DNA of 34,516 bases, from the NCBI GenBank assembly GCA_020341835.1, contig CP070838.1:2578929-2613444 (forward strand), in the 5' to 3' direction. The position numbers were made by a program, and so were the translations under genes. Below the pieces are notes generated by a model. It ran no database searches. It had not been told where the DNA came from and saw nothing but the letters and a program-made list of their open reading frames with translations. Positions 7,402-16,405 of the stretch are shown piece by piece (within the stretch, counting starts at the first letter, position 1; each line of letters begins with the position of its first letter). Source of the stretch: Thiotrichales bacterium (GTDB lineage: Bacteria; Pseudomonadota; Gammaproteobacteria; SZUA-229).

Positions 7402-9333
7402 ATGAAGTATGCGGAAATAGAATGGAATAATGGTACGCCACGCAGCACCCAGTTCGACGATGTGTATTTTTCAACGGACAACGGCATTGAGGAAACACGC
7501 CATGTCTTCCTGCAGCAAAACGAGCTGCCGCAACGCTGGGCTGAAGCGGAACGATTCGTCATCGCGGAAACCGGCTTCGGTACCGGATTGAATTTCCTGG
7601 TGACGATGCAATCCTGGCTGGAGTCCGCGCCGCCCGACGCCCGCCTGCATTATATTTCGATTGAAAACCAGCCGGTGTCGCCCGGCGATATTGCCCGCCT
7701 GGCCGGCCAGTGGCAGGAGTTGCGTACCTGCGTCGACGATCTGCTTCAGGTCTATCCGCCACCCGTCCCGGGGATGCATTTGCTTGAGCTGGCCGGAGGT
7801 CGGATCAGGTTGCATTTGATTTTCGACGATATCGAAGTTGCGCTCGAACAGATCAATTACAAGGTCGACGCCTGGTACCTCGACGGCTTCGCGCCATCAC
7901 GTAATCCGTCGATGTGGAGCGAGCGGGTGTTCGAACTGATCGGCAGGAATACCGTGACCGGCGGAAGTTTTGCGACCTACACCGCATCGGGCCAGGTAAG
8001 GCGGGGTATGACACAGGCGGGTTTTGTGGTGCAGAAAACTGACGGCTTTGCTACCAAACGCGACATGCTGAAAGGATTCATTTTTGAACAACGATGCTAT
8101 GCTGTCGAAAAGCCCTGGTTTACGGTGCCGGCGTTCACCGTTGCTGCGAAACACGCCATCATCGTCGGCGCCGGGCTTGCGGGGTTGACCGCGGCGTGGG
8201 CATTGAGCAGGCGCGGCTGGGATATCACCCTGATCGATCGGCACGCGTCCGTCGCAGAGGAGGCTTCGGGTAACCCGGCAGGTCTGCTGATGCCCCGGCT
8301 AACGCAGGATGTTACAGCTGACGCGCGTTTTTATACCAATGCCTACCTGTATGCCATTCGGTGTCTCGATGGATTGCAGGCCGATGCTGAACAGCCGTTC
8401 TGGTTCAAATGCGGTAATGTGCTGGTCGACTCGTCCGGAAGGTTACGGAGCATTCTGCAATCGCACTGTTACCCGGACAATTTCGTCCGTTATACTGATG
8501 CCGGCCTGACAGAGGCGGTGACCGGTGTCGAACTGAATCATGCTGCACTGATGTTTGTCGATGCCGGCTGGGTTGATGTGAAACGCCTTTGCCGTCAACT
8601 TGCACAAGCCTGCGGCCAGCGCCTGCGATACCTTCAGGCCAATGTGACCGATCTGGTCCGCGTAAAAGGACACTGGCAGGTGGTCAGCGATAAAAGCGAC
8701 CCGGTCGCGGCAGCGGACTGTGTCGTGGTTACCAATGGCGCCATGGCAAACCACATCCCGGTACTCGAGTGGCTGCCGATACGGGCGGTACGGGGTCAGT
8801 TGACGCTGGTGGAACAGACAGACCTCAGCCGGAATATCAAATGTGGAATCAGTGCAGAGCGTTACATCACGCCACCCTGGCAGGGCAAACATGTGATCGG
8901 CGCCAGCTATCAGCGGGAAGGCTCGTCTGCAGAACTGTCAGCCAGTGATCAGCAGGAAAACCTCAACGCCATTAACCGGCTGATTCCACCCGGTTTTGTC
9001 CAGAGCGAATTAACCGGGAGGGTGTCCTGGCGCGCAGTCAGCGATGATCGGGTGCCGGTGGTCGGCTGCGTGCCGGACAGGGCGGCGTTTGAACAGCAGT
9101 ACCGGGATCTGCAGCACGGCAGGCCTTCAAGGCTGTATCCTGCCGGTGCTTATTTGCCGGGCCTGTACACGTCGAATGCTCACGGCTCGAGAGGCCTGGC
9201 CAGCTGTTTTATATCCGGTGAAATTGTTGCGTCGCTGATATGTACGGAGCCAGTGCCGGTAGAAAAAGATATCCTCGACCATGTTAACCCGGCACGGTTT
9301 GTTATCAGGAAGCTGAAACGATCCCGTTGCTGA
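7402..9333 (+). CDS. mnmC: Bifunctional tRNA mnm5s2U biosynthesis protein MnmC
   Basis: MnmC performs the last two steps of mnm5s2U34 formation in tRNA. The N-terminal half (about 1-235) is the SAM-dependent methyltransferase, with AETGFGTGLNFL near residues 54-65 and the motif DGFAPSRNPSMW near 159. The C-terminal half is an FAD-dependent oxidase beginning at the Rossmann motif VGAGLAGL (residues 255-262) and ending with a HGSRGL segment. The product is 643 residues, close to the 668 of E. coli, so it is complete. Its 3' end overlaps the convergent GGDEF/EAL gene by 29 bp. Confidence 0.96.
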   Translation: MKYAEIEWNNGTPRSTQFDDVYFSTDNGIEETRHVFLQQNELPQRWAEAERFVIAETGFGTGLNFLVTMQSWLESAPPDARLHYISIENQPVSPGDIARLAGQWQELRTCVDDLLQVYPPPVPGMHLLELAGGRIRLHLIFDDIEVALEQINYKVDAWYLDGFAPSRNPSMWSERVFELIGRNTVTGGSFATYTASGQVRRGMTQAGFVVQKTDGFATKRDMLKGFIFEQRCYAVEKPWFTVPAFTVAAKHAIIVGAGLAGLTAAWALSRRGWDITLIDRHASVAEEASGNPAGLLMPRLTQDVTADARFYTNAYLYAIRCLDGLQADAEQPFWFKCGNVLVDSSGRLRSILQSHCYPDNFVRYTDAGLTEAVTGVELNHAALMFVDAGWVDVKRLCRQLAQACGQRLRYLQANVTDLVRVKGHWQVVSDKSDPVAAADCVVVTNGAMANHIPVLEWLPIRAVRGQLTLVEQTDLSRNIKCGISAERYITPPWQGKHVIGASYQREGSSAELSASDQQENLNAINRLIPPGFVQSELTGRVSWRAVSDDRVPVVGCVPDRAAFEQQYRDLQHGRPSRLYPAGAYLPGLYTSNAHGSRGLASCFISGEIVASLICTEPVPVEKDILDHVNPARFVIRKLKRSRC

Positions 9334-12300
9334 GCGGCCTGTGGCTGATCATGTCCTGCAGCGTGTCCGCGTTCAGTGGCCTGGGCCTGGCGATGCCATA
9401 ACCCTGTGCGAAATCCACGCCCAGCGTGTGAAGCTTCTCGATGATGTCATCGTTTTCGGCGAATTCCGCAATGGTCTTGATCTCCATGATGTGGCCGATC
9501 TGGTTGATTGCCGCCACCATGGCGTGGTCAATCTTGTTGTCGACCATTTCACGTACGAAGCTGCCGTCAATTTTTACAAAGTCAACCGGCAGATTTTCCA
9601 GGTAGCTGAAAGAAGAAAGTCTGCTGCCAAAGTCATCAAGTGCAAACTTGAATCCTTCGGCCTGCAGTTCCCTGACCAGATCGCGGGTTCTAATCAGGTT
9701 GGTTATCAACGAGGTTTCTGTTATTTCAAAGCAGATCGTTTCAGCTGCAATGCCGTATTCTTTCCTGCACTGTTTGACGAAATCAGCCAGTTTGTTGTCA
9801 TTCAGCGAGCTGCCCGAAAGGTTTATCGAGAAGCAGATATTTTCACAGCCCTGTTCAGCGATGAAGCTGAATGTTTCCCTGATGATGTGCTGGTCGACTG
9901 CACCCATCAGGTTGTAACGTTCGGCTGCGGGAATGAATGATGCCGGCGGTATCAGGCGACTATTCTCGTCTTCCATTCTAACGAGAATCTCGATGTGGGC
10001 GATGTTGCCGATGGCCGGGTCGAGCGGGCAGATCGATTGCGCGAAAATCCTGAATCGATCCTGTTCCAGCGCTTTGGATATGCGTGATGCCCAGTGGAGC
10101 TCTTCGTGGCGTTTGATGAGTTCTGTGTCCTGCTGGTCATATACGTAGGAACGGTCACGGCCCTGGTCCTTGGCGGTATAGCACGCAACATCTGCATGCT
10201 TCATTGCTTCGTGTGTGTTCTCGGTCTGCGCGGTAATAGCAACGATGCCGATACTGACGCCTATGGTAAACCTGTTGCCTTCCCAGATAAATTCATATTC
10301 CGAGATCGAGTTAATGATTTTGTTGGCAATCGATTGCGCAACATCAACAGGACAGTTCTGCAGGATAAGACCGAATTCATCGCCGCCCAGCCTGCCCAGT
10401 GTGTCGCCCGAACGGATGGTGCTGTGTAGCATCGATGAAACCTGTTTCAGCAACTCATCGCCGGCAGCGTGACCGCATGTGTCATTTACGATCTTGAAGT
10501 GATCGAGGTCGAGATAGCAAAGCACATGATTGGCTTCATGGGTTTTTGCGTGGTGGACCAGGTCCTTGAGTTCTTTATTGAACTGACTGCGATTGATCAG
10601 GCCGGTAAGTGAATCATGCGTTGCCTGGTGGTGGATAATGCACTCCATTCGCCTGCGCTCGGTTTCATCGTGGAATACGAGGACAGCACCCTCGATTGCT
10701 CCGGAGCGATTAATGATAGGTGACATCGAGCTTTCGATGGATCGTTCGCTGCCATTATTGTTTATCAAATAAGTCATGCTTTTACTGATCGTCGTGCCTT
10801 CATTCAGGCAGGCATCGATAATGTTGTGCATGGGCTCGCGGGTGTCATGATCGAGGATGCGGAACACGGTCTGAACCGGCTGCTTGTGCACGGTATCCAG
10901 TTCCCAGCCGGTTAGTCGTTCGGCAATGTGGTTCATGTATTCGATCATGCCGTCGGCGTCCGTGGTGATTACGGCATCACCGATTGAGCGCAGCGTGAAT
11001 TCCGCGCGTTCCTTTTCGGTCGCGATTTCATTGACCAGCTGCAGGTTGGCTATAGCAAGCTGCAGTCGCTGCGCAAACTGGCCGATCAACTGCGCGTCGA
11101 TATGGTCGAATGCCGCTGCGTCCCCGAATACCGCGATCGCACCGTAGGTCGATTCGTTAAGCAAGATGGGTGTTATATAAGCGGATTTGACCCGGTATCT
11201 GTTAAGTTTCTGGCGCCGGGCACGGGTATCGCTGTTGATATCATCGATGTGGACCGTGCAGCTGTTCGTTATAACCCAGCCAAACAGATCGTGATTGTCG
11301 AGTTCGTGGCGGGTTCCGCTCAGATGCTCTGAATTACATCCTGATGCGGCGGCGTATCGATAGTATTTTCCGGCGCCATCCAGCAACGGGACCAGCGCCA
11401 TGGAGGCGCCGGCTATATCCAGTGCGGCCTTGCAGACTGTTTCATAGAAAACGGCTGGATCACTGCTGCAAGCGATCAGTTCGAGCAGCCAGCGGTCGAT
11501 AGACTCGAGGCCGGTATGATAGCGTTGGCTGTGCTGGAGTGCATTATGGCGGAGTAATTCAGCACTGGTCCTGGATGCGGCAAGCGAAAGAATGTTTTCT
11601 GCCAGGTTGCTGTTGTTGATGGGCTGGTCATCTGCAACCGCGATCAGGCCGATCACCTTGTTGTCCTGGTCCTTTATGCAAACACCAATAAAACTTTCCG
11701 CCGAGGGGATATAACTGTTGTTCCACTCCGGGAAATAGTTGCTGAAATCGCGGTTGTGTACCAGTCTGCCAAAGCGCAACACCTCTTCACACGGGGTGCC
11801 ATCAAGCCGATATTTTATATCGGCCTGAAATTTACCGTTATCGATAACCCCGAGGATGGATGCTTCCTCTTTATTGTGTTCCGAGACCAGTGAGACGAAG
11901 GTGTAACGGTAGCCAAGCGCCTTGTACAGCGCGAACACAATATGGCGGACGAAGTCCTTGTCATCGATCGATGAGGTTTCCTTGACCAGGCGATACAGCG
12001 TTTTTTCGGTTTTTGATCTTTTCTCGATTTCTTTGTTCAGCTTCCGATTCGAAAGCATCAGCGTGTTTTTGTTCTGTTTAAGAATCAGAACCATGTAACT
12101 GATGTAGCCGAGCAGATACAGTGAGGCAAAAAACAGCAGCGTATTGTAAATTCGCATGTGCTGGTCGAGGTCAGCCCGGTACTCTGTCAGCAGCTGCCTG
12201 GTCTGTTTTTTTATGCTCAGGGAATGAGATTTTTCGATAATGCTATCAATCAGCGGGAGTTTCTCGATAACGTTCAGACTATGCCTGGCCAGGGATTCTG

Positions 12301-12853
12301 CTTCAGGATTCTCGCGGATGTTCAGTCGGTCGAGCAGCAAACGTATTTTCGAAGCTGAATCGTTTTCGGGTTCACGAGAATAAGCCAGAATCGAAGCCGA
12401 CAGTTGGCCGGTTATTTCCGCCGAAGCCGGACTGCTGCCAGTGTCGTTGTCACCGGTTTGCATTCTGGAGTAGTAGTCAAGCGATCGTTGTAAAACCGAG
12501 TTGCTGGTTTTGAATGCCTCGATCAACGCTGTTTGTTCATTGATGGCGCCTTGCAGCTGTGCCAGATTGCCTGCCAGTGCTTCGTGATTCATGCCTGTGA
12601 TCGCGGCTGCGAATCGATCGCTCAGGATCGAAATATCGCGGATTGTTTGATTCAGCGTGTCATACTCACGGATCTGGTTGTTTCTGTGTCTGAGCATGTC
12701 ACGATGCAGTCGGACCTGAAGGGATGCTATCTCGCTGGATAAAGACGAGAGCTCGTCATAGTCGTTGCTGCTGAAGACGCTTTTGTAGAAAAAGAAAATC
12801 AGCAGCGGCAGAACGAGGATAATGCCGATGGTGTGGTTAAGATGCTGTTTCAT
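9305..12853 (-). CDS. Membrane sensor with tandem GAF-like, PAS, GGDEF and EAL domains
   Basis: This 1182-residue protein should make and/or break cyclic di-GMP. A first membrane segment (about 10-26) and a second (about 235-255) bracket an all-helical periplasmic region. Then follow two GAF-like regions (about 300-430 and 455-600), a PAS domain (about 610-730, TDADGMIEYMN), GGDEF and EAL. The GGDEF motif is intact at 823-827 and has an RxxD inhibitory site (RSGD) five residues before it. In the EAL domain the first Glu is E955 (EILVR), DDFG is at 1073-1076, and KIDGSFV, AEFAEN and AQGYGIARP retain the expected metal-binding Glu, Lys and Gln. Both activities look possible. The start overlaps a small upstream ORF by ATGA. 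The signal sensed is unknown. Confidence 0.93.
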   Translation of the reverse strand: MKQHLNHTIGIILVLPLLIFFFYKSVFSSNDYDELSSLSSEIASLQVRLHRDMLRHRNNQIREYDTLNQTIRDISILSDRFAAAITGMNHEALAGNLAQLQGAINEQTALIEAFKTSNSVLQRSLDYYSRMQTGDNDTGSSPASAEITGQLSASILAYSREPENDSASKIRLLLDRLNIRENPEAESLARHSLNVIEKLPLIDSIIEKSHSLSIKKQTRQLLTEYRADLDQHMRIYNTLLFFASLYLLGYISYMVLILKQNKNTLMLSNRKLNKEIEKRSKTEKTLYRLVKETSSIDDKDFVRHIVFALYKALGYRYTFVSLVSEHNKEEASILGVIDNGKFQADIKYRLDGTPCEEVLRFGRLVHNRDFSNYFPEWNNSYIPSAESFIGVCIKDQDNKVIGLIAVADDQPINNSNLAENILSLAASRTSAELLRHNALQHSQRYHTGLESIDRWLLELIACSSDPAVFYETVCKAALDIAGASMALVPLLDGAGKYYRYAAASGCNSEHLSGTRHELDNHDLFGWVITNSCTVHIDDINSDTRARRQKLNRYRVKSAYITPILLNESTYGAIAVFGDAAAFDHIDAQLIGQFAQRLQLAIANLQLVNEIATEKERAEFTLRSIGDAVITTDADGMIEYMNHIAERLTGWELDTVHKQPVQTVFRILDHDTREPMHNIIDACLNEGTTISKSMTYLINNNGSERSIESSMSPIINRSGAIEGAVLVFHDETERRRMECIIHHQATHDSLTGLINRSQFNKELKDLVHHAKTHEANHVLCYLDLDHFKIVNDTCGHAAGDELLKQVSSMLHSTIRSGDTLGRLGGDEFGLILQNCPVDVAQSIANKIINSISEYEFIWEGNRFTIGVSIGIVAITAQTENTHEAMKHADVACYTAKDQGRDRSYVYDQQDTELIKRHEELHWASRISKALEQDRFRIFAQSICPLDPAIGNIAHIEILVRMEDENSRLIPPASFIPAAERYNLMGAVDQHIIRETFSFIAEQGCENICFSINLSGSSLNDNKLADFVKQCRKEYGIAAETICFEITETSLITNLIRTRDLVRELQAEGFKFALDDFGSRLSSFSYLENLPVDFVKIDGSFVREMVDNKIDHAMVAAINQIGHIMEIKTIAEFAENDDIIEKLHTLGVDFAQGYGIARPRPLNADTLQDMISHRPLSNGIVSAS

Positions 12854-13029
12854 AGAAGCCTGTTCCTGGCAATCCTGATTCCGCCTGGTTCGGCATTTTC
12901 AACGGTATCAACCGGGATGGGTTGAATCGGCTCACCGGGTGCTGGCACAATCTGCGCTTCAGCCGAGACAGGGTAGCGGGTGAAAAATAATGCGACAGGC
13001 AGCTTAAACCTGGTCAAGTTTGTTATCAT
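12850..13029 (-). CDS. Possible small secreted protein coupled to the GGDEF/EAL gene
   Basis: A 59-residue frame starts at ATG 13029-13027 and ends at TGA 12852-12850, which overlaps the ATG of the sensor gene (ATGA). The product has a weak hydrophobic stretch at about residues 10-17, then SAEAQ at about 22-26 resembling a signal-peptidase site, and a Pro-rich remainder (IVPAPGEPIQPIPV). The start-stop overlap and absence of internal stops are the only evidence. No good ribosome site is visible and I recognise no family. It could be a chance frame in the divergent spacer. Confidence 0.35.
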   Translation of the reverse strand: MITNLTRFKLPVALFFTRYPVSAEAQIVPAPGEPIQPIPVDTVENAEPGGIRIARNRLL

Positions 13030-13118
13030 TCTTATAACTAACTGTTTCTAAAAGAAGAGTTACAGGTCATTTTTGTCGCATTTATGCAAGGATTGTAGCC
13101 AATATCCAGCTAAAACGC

Positions 13119-13889
13119 ATGCACTACACGATGAACAGTCTTAAAGCCGGCCGATTGATCCGGGCCATAATGATTAGCGGTTTGATACCGGTAACGGCTG
13201 CAGCCGTGTGTACCGATGACCCGGCGCCGGGCGTCAACTGGGCAGGTTGTGATAAACCCGGTGTTGACCTCAGCGGCCTGGACCTGTCCGGCGCGGTGTT
13301 CACCCGTGCCAACCTGGAAAACGCCAATTTCAGTGGCAGCAGGCTGTCCAACGCAGATCTGAATCTAGCAAGCTTGAACAAGGCCAGCTTTGACCGGGCC
13401 CGGATGATCGGTGCGCGACTGGTGGGTGTGGAGGCAAAGGGCGCGAGTTTTAACAAGGCGATACTCGATGATGCCAGTCTCAGCCGCGCCAGCCTGAATT
13501 CGGCTGACTTTAGCAAGGCACGGTTGCGCAGGGCCAATTTCTATGAATCCAGCCTGTCCAATGCGAATTTTTCAAATGCCAACCTCGAAGCAGCGCGACT
13601 GGAAAGGGCAAAAATGTTCGCAGCCAGATTTGATCAGGCCGGGATGGAGTCCGCCAATCTGGCGTCCTGCGATGCGGAAACGGCCAGCTTCAGGAATGCG
13701 AACCTGTTCAAGGCAAAACTGGATAATGCCATTTTGCGCGAAGCCGATTTCACCGCGGCTGACCTGAGCAAGGCCTCGCTGCGGGAAGCCAATATCGACG
13801 ATGCCATTTTTGACGAAGCACGGCTCAGTGATACGATCTGGGTTCAGTACCAGCGATGCCGTTCCGGTTCGGTCGGCGAATGCCAATAA
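13119..13889 (+). CDS. Secreted pentapeptide-repeat protein
   Basis: The 256-residue product begins with a probable signal peptide (hydrophobic about residues 14-29, ending TAAAVC). It is followed by a VCTDDPAPGVNWAGCDKPG segment with two cysteines. From about residue 49 to 238 it is an almost unbroken run of A(D/N)Lxx-type pentapeptides (LSGLDLSGAVFTRANLENANF and similar), which fold as a right-handed quadrilateral beta-helix. The end is a non-repeat WVQYQRCRSG segment with a further Cys pair. Function is unknown; such proteins usually bind other macromolecules. An in-frame ATG at 13131 is an alternative start, and neither has a strong ribosome site. The NTF2-like gene follows after 27 bp. 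Confidence 0.85.
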   Translation: MHYTMNSLKAGRLIRAIMISGLIPVTAAAVCTDDPAPGVNWAGCDKPGVDLSGLDLSGAVFTRANLENANFSGSRLSNADLNLASLNKASFDRARMIGARLVGVEAKGASFNKAILDDASLSRASLNSADFSKARLRRANFYESSLSNANFSNANLEAARLERAKMFAARFDQAGMESANLASCDAETASFRNANLFKAKLDNAILREADFTAADLSKASLREANIDDAIFDEARLSDTIWVQYQRCRSGSVGECQ

Positions 13890-13916
13890 CAGTTTTTGTA
13901 ACAGGACTACGCCTGA

Positions 13917-14312
13917 ATGAATGCACAACAGTTTCTTGAACGTATGGCCGCAACTGCCAATGCGCTCGATCTCGATCAGCACATGGACCTGATTTCAAAA
14001 GATGTGAGCGTGTTTGGCGTGCCGGGATTTGACGTGATTGGGTATAATGACTGGCTGAATCAATGCAGGCATGAGTTCGAAAACAGGCTGTTGAAGCAGG
14101 TCAGCTACAAAGGACTCAACGTGCTCGCGGAGACGCCCGAGAGGATTATGTTCAAGTCTGTCGAGACGGTTGAAGGCGCTGATGGTACGGTCAATTCAAA
14201 CGGAATAGAATTCATCATCCAGAAAGAGGCTGATGGTGTCTGGCGTGTAAGCCAGGAGCGTGTGTTGCCGGCTGACGAGCTTGAAAATGATATTCGCCGT
14301 GGTGCACTATAA
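13917..14312 (+). CDS. NTF2/SnoaL-like small protein
   Basis: This 131-residue protein has the alpha+beta layout of the NTF2/SnoaL superfamily: an N-terminal helix (MNAQQFLERMAATANALD), then DLISKDVSVFGVPGFDVIGYNDW, and a series of beta strands ending in GVWRVSQERVLPADE. No catalytic residues can be assigned, and the fold is used for many small-ligand roles. It is a cytoplasmic protein with no signal peptide. It sits 27 bp after the pentapeptide-repeat gene and 36 bp before the Dnr-type regulator. The three may share a transcript; a TATAAT overlapping its stop codon (14308-14313) might serve the regulator separately. Confidence 0.7.
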   Translation: MNAQQFLERMAATANALDLDQHMDLISKDVSVFGVPGFDVIGYNDWLNQCRHEFENRLLKQVSYKGLNVLAETPERIMFKSVETVEGADGTVNSNGIEFIIQKEADGVWRVSQERVLPADELENDIRRGAL

Positions 14313-14348
14313 TTTTGTACGAATGATTAACTCGATCGGAATACTGTT

Positions 14349-15032
14349 TTGGGACAGCACAACCAGGAAATAATCGATGCACTGAAGCAGTCTCACCTGT
14401 TTTCCAGCCTGGACGAACAGCAGCTGGAGCGCGTGTACAGCCACTCCAGAATCGTCAAGCTCGAGGACGGACAACTGCTGTTTGCGCAGGGTGAAGATGT
14501 TGATTATTTTTATCTTGTTCTCAGCGGCAAGATCAAACTGTTTCGAGTCTCCCCCGATGGACAGGAAAAGATTATAGAAATCGTTCGCTGTGGCGGAACC
14601 TTCGCGGAAGCTTTGATGTTCATGGATCAGCCGCATTACCCGGTGAGTTCAGCGGCCCTGTCTGACACGGTCGTGGTGGGCATCGATGCAAAAGATTTCA
14701 AGGCCATGCTGTGGGATTCGGTCGACACCTGCTTGCTTCTGCTCGGTGATATGAGCTATCGATTGCGCAAGCTGGTTTACGAAATCGATGTGCTGACGTT
14801 GCACTCCGGAACCTGCCGCGTCGCCTCCTATCTGCTGCAGCACGCGCCGGATGACCAGGACAGCTTTGAACTGGAAAATGCAAAAAGCGTGATAGCTGCG
14901 AGGTTGTCGGTCAAGCCGGAGACATTTTCACGCATTATCAAGAATCTCAGGGGCGAAGGCGTTATCAGCATTCAGGGCAGCAAGATTACGATACATAATC
15001 GCGAAGCCCTGAAAACCTACAGCCTGGTCTGA
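14349..15032 (+). CDS. dnr: Dnr-type CRP/FNR-family regulator
   Basis: The 227-residue protein has an N-terminal cyclic-nucleotide-binding-like beta roll (about 10-125), a long dimer helix (about 125-155) and a C-terminal winged helix. The segment FAEALMFMDQPHYP near residue 86 and the recognition helix VKPETFSRIIKNL near 189-201 closely resemble Pseudomonas Dnr, the NO-responsive activator of denitrification genes. The E-x-x-SR pattern predicts recognition of TTGAT-N4-ATCAA sites. The N-terminal Fe-S cysteines of FNR are absent, so oxygen sensing through an Fe-S cluster is unlikely. The start is TTG. Two matching palindromes lie at 20430 and 24971. The stop is 8 bp from a convergent heme-copper gene. 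Confidence 0.82.
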   Translation: MGQHNQEIIDALKQSHLFSSLDEQQLERVYSHSRIVKLEDGQLLFAQGEDVDYFYLVLSGKIKLFRVSPDGQEKIIEIVRCGGTFAEALMFMDQPHYPVSSAALSDTVVVGIDAKDFKAMLWDSVDTCLLLLGDMSYRLRKLVYEIDVLTLHSGTCRVASYLLQHAPDDQDSFELENAKSVIAARLSVKPETFSRIIKNLRGEGVISIQGSKITIHNREALKTYSLV

Positions 15033-15040
15033 ACCCGCTC

Positions 15041-16405
15041 CTACAGCTGATCCTTCACGGGTCTTATCGCCAGGTAGACGATGACCAGAAACATCACGCC
15101 GCCGATGATCGAAATCAGGCCGCCAAAGCCCATCAGGCTCATTCCCGCGACCTGTTCAAACTGTTCCAGGCCCTGTTCGCTGCCGGCCGTTTTTCGCTGT
15201 ACGCCGTAACCGCCGGACCAGGCGAGGCCGATGATATGCATCAACTGGCCGCTGCCATAGATGCCCGGCTGCCATCTTGCAGCTCGCCCGGAGACTTTCC
15301 TGAAACCCAGGCGTGGGAGGATGTGATAGGTGATGCCCATAAAGGCGAGGGTCACGCCGACAATGGAGCCGTGATAATGGGCAGGCACGGTCACGTTGCT
15401 ACCCGTGATCATGAAGCCGATGATACCGCCGACACCGAACAACAGGATCGAGAACAGCAGTGTGTTGCGTTCAACCTCGAAGCCGGGTGTGGGGCGCCAT
15501 TTTTCGATCACGGACAGCGTGGTCGCCAGACCGATCGGTACCGCAGCAAGCGCCCCGCCATACTTCATCAGTTGTATGAACCAGAACAGATGGCCGCCGG
15601 AACTGACCTCGAATCTGAAATAGATAATCGGGACCATTACAAGCGGCGCCATGCCCAGTGCGAACAGTATCAGCGCGATACGTGGTGATACCCGCAGGTA
15701 GGCGCCGCTGACTGAAGCCAGCCACAACCAGGCAACCAGCATCAGCTGTGTATGGGTGAACTGGATGATATGGCCGCTGCCCCAGAACAGGCGGTCATAA
15801 TAGGCCTGCCCGACAAAACCTTCATCGATATCGAAATAGGACAGGACGAGCGCGACAATCGCCAGCAATGCCGCTATCGCAGCAACGAGCAGGCCAAAAC
15901 GCAGCGCATCGACGCCGCCGATTCGGGTGCCGATCGTCCAGGATGCCAGGAATGTGCGCACCACCAGCAGGCTGAAACCGAGCCCGAACGTGCCCAGGCC
16001 GATGAAGAACACGGTGCTTTGTAATACTGGTACGTAGTTGTTCATTAACGGATAACTTTCACCGGTGAACGGCGAGATCGTGATGATCAGTGTGCCGGCA
16101 GCGCTGAGCAGCAAAGCGAGCCATCCGGTGCGCGGGTAACGGTTCGAACTGTTGTAACTCCAGAGTACACCGGCAAAAGCCAGGAACCAGACCAGTACGG
16201 TCAGATCAACATGAACGACCAGTGCGGTCCGAAAGAAATCGACCCAGGGAATGATTTCCTGAAAATAAGGTGTCCGCGAGAGTACGATCAGGATCGTAAA
16301 CAGCCCGGCGATGACCAGCGAAGCGAGGCCCAGGAACAACCAGGCGGTTGTCATTTTGCGTGCATCAGCATCCGGTTCAGGCAATGTGAATTGATCGGCC
16401 AGCAT
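15041..16405 (-). CDS. Divergent heme-copper oxidase-like subunit I (possible NOR-family protein)
   Basis: The 454-residue protein, started at ATG 16405 (a TTG at 16414 is alternative), has about twelve membrane segments. Heme ligands of the heme-copper family are visible: H65 in helix II (VVHVDL), and H343 and H345 in helix X (VPAHYHGSIVG). The binuclear metal site is abnormal. H212 is kept in helix VI (WGSGHIIQF), but the residue four later is F216 instead of Tyr, and the helix VII His pair is G271-H272. It therefore cannot be a standard oxygen reductase. Heme b-only NO reductase relatives or a non-catalytic or sensory role are alternatives. There is no CuA subunit beside it. It lies between Dnr and SCO1 genes. 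Confidence 0.8.
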   Translation of the reverse strand: MLADQFTLPEPDADARKMTTAWLFLGLASLVIAGLFTILIVLSRTPYFQEIIPWVDFFRTALVVHVDLTVLVWFLAFAGVLWSYNSSNRYPRTGWLALLLSAAGTLIITISPFTGESYPLMNNYVPVLQSTVFFIGLGTFGLGFSLLVVRTFLASWTIGTRIGGVDALRFGLLVAAIAALLAIVALVLSYFDIDEGFVGQAYYDRLFWGSGHIIQFTHTQLMLVAWLWLASVSGAYLRVSPRIALILFALGMAPLVMVPIIYFRFEVSSGGHLFWFIQLMKYGGALAAVPIGLATTLSVIEKWRPTPGFEVERNTLLFSILLFGVGGIIGFMITGSNVTVPAHYHGSIVGVTLAFMGITYHILPRLGFRKVSGRAARWQPGIYGSGQLMHIIGLAWSGGYGVQRKTAGSEQGLEQFEQVAGMSLMGFGGLISIIGGVMFLVIVYLAIRPVKDQL

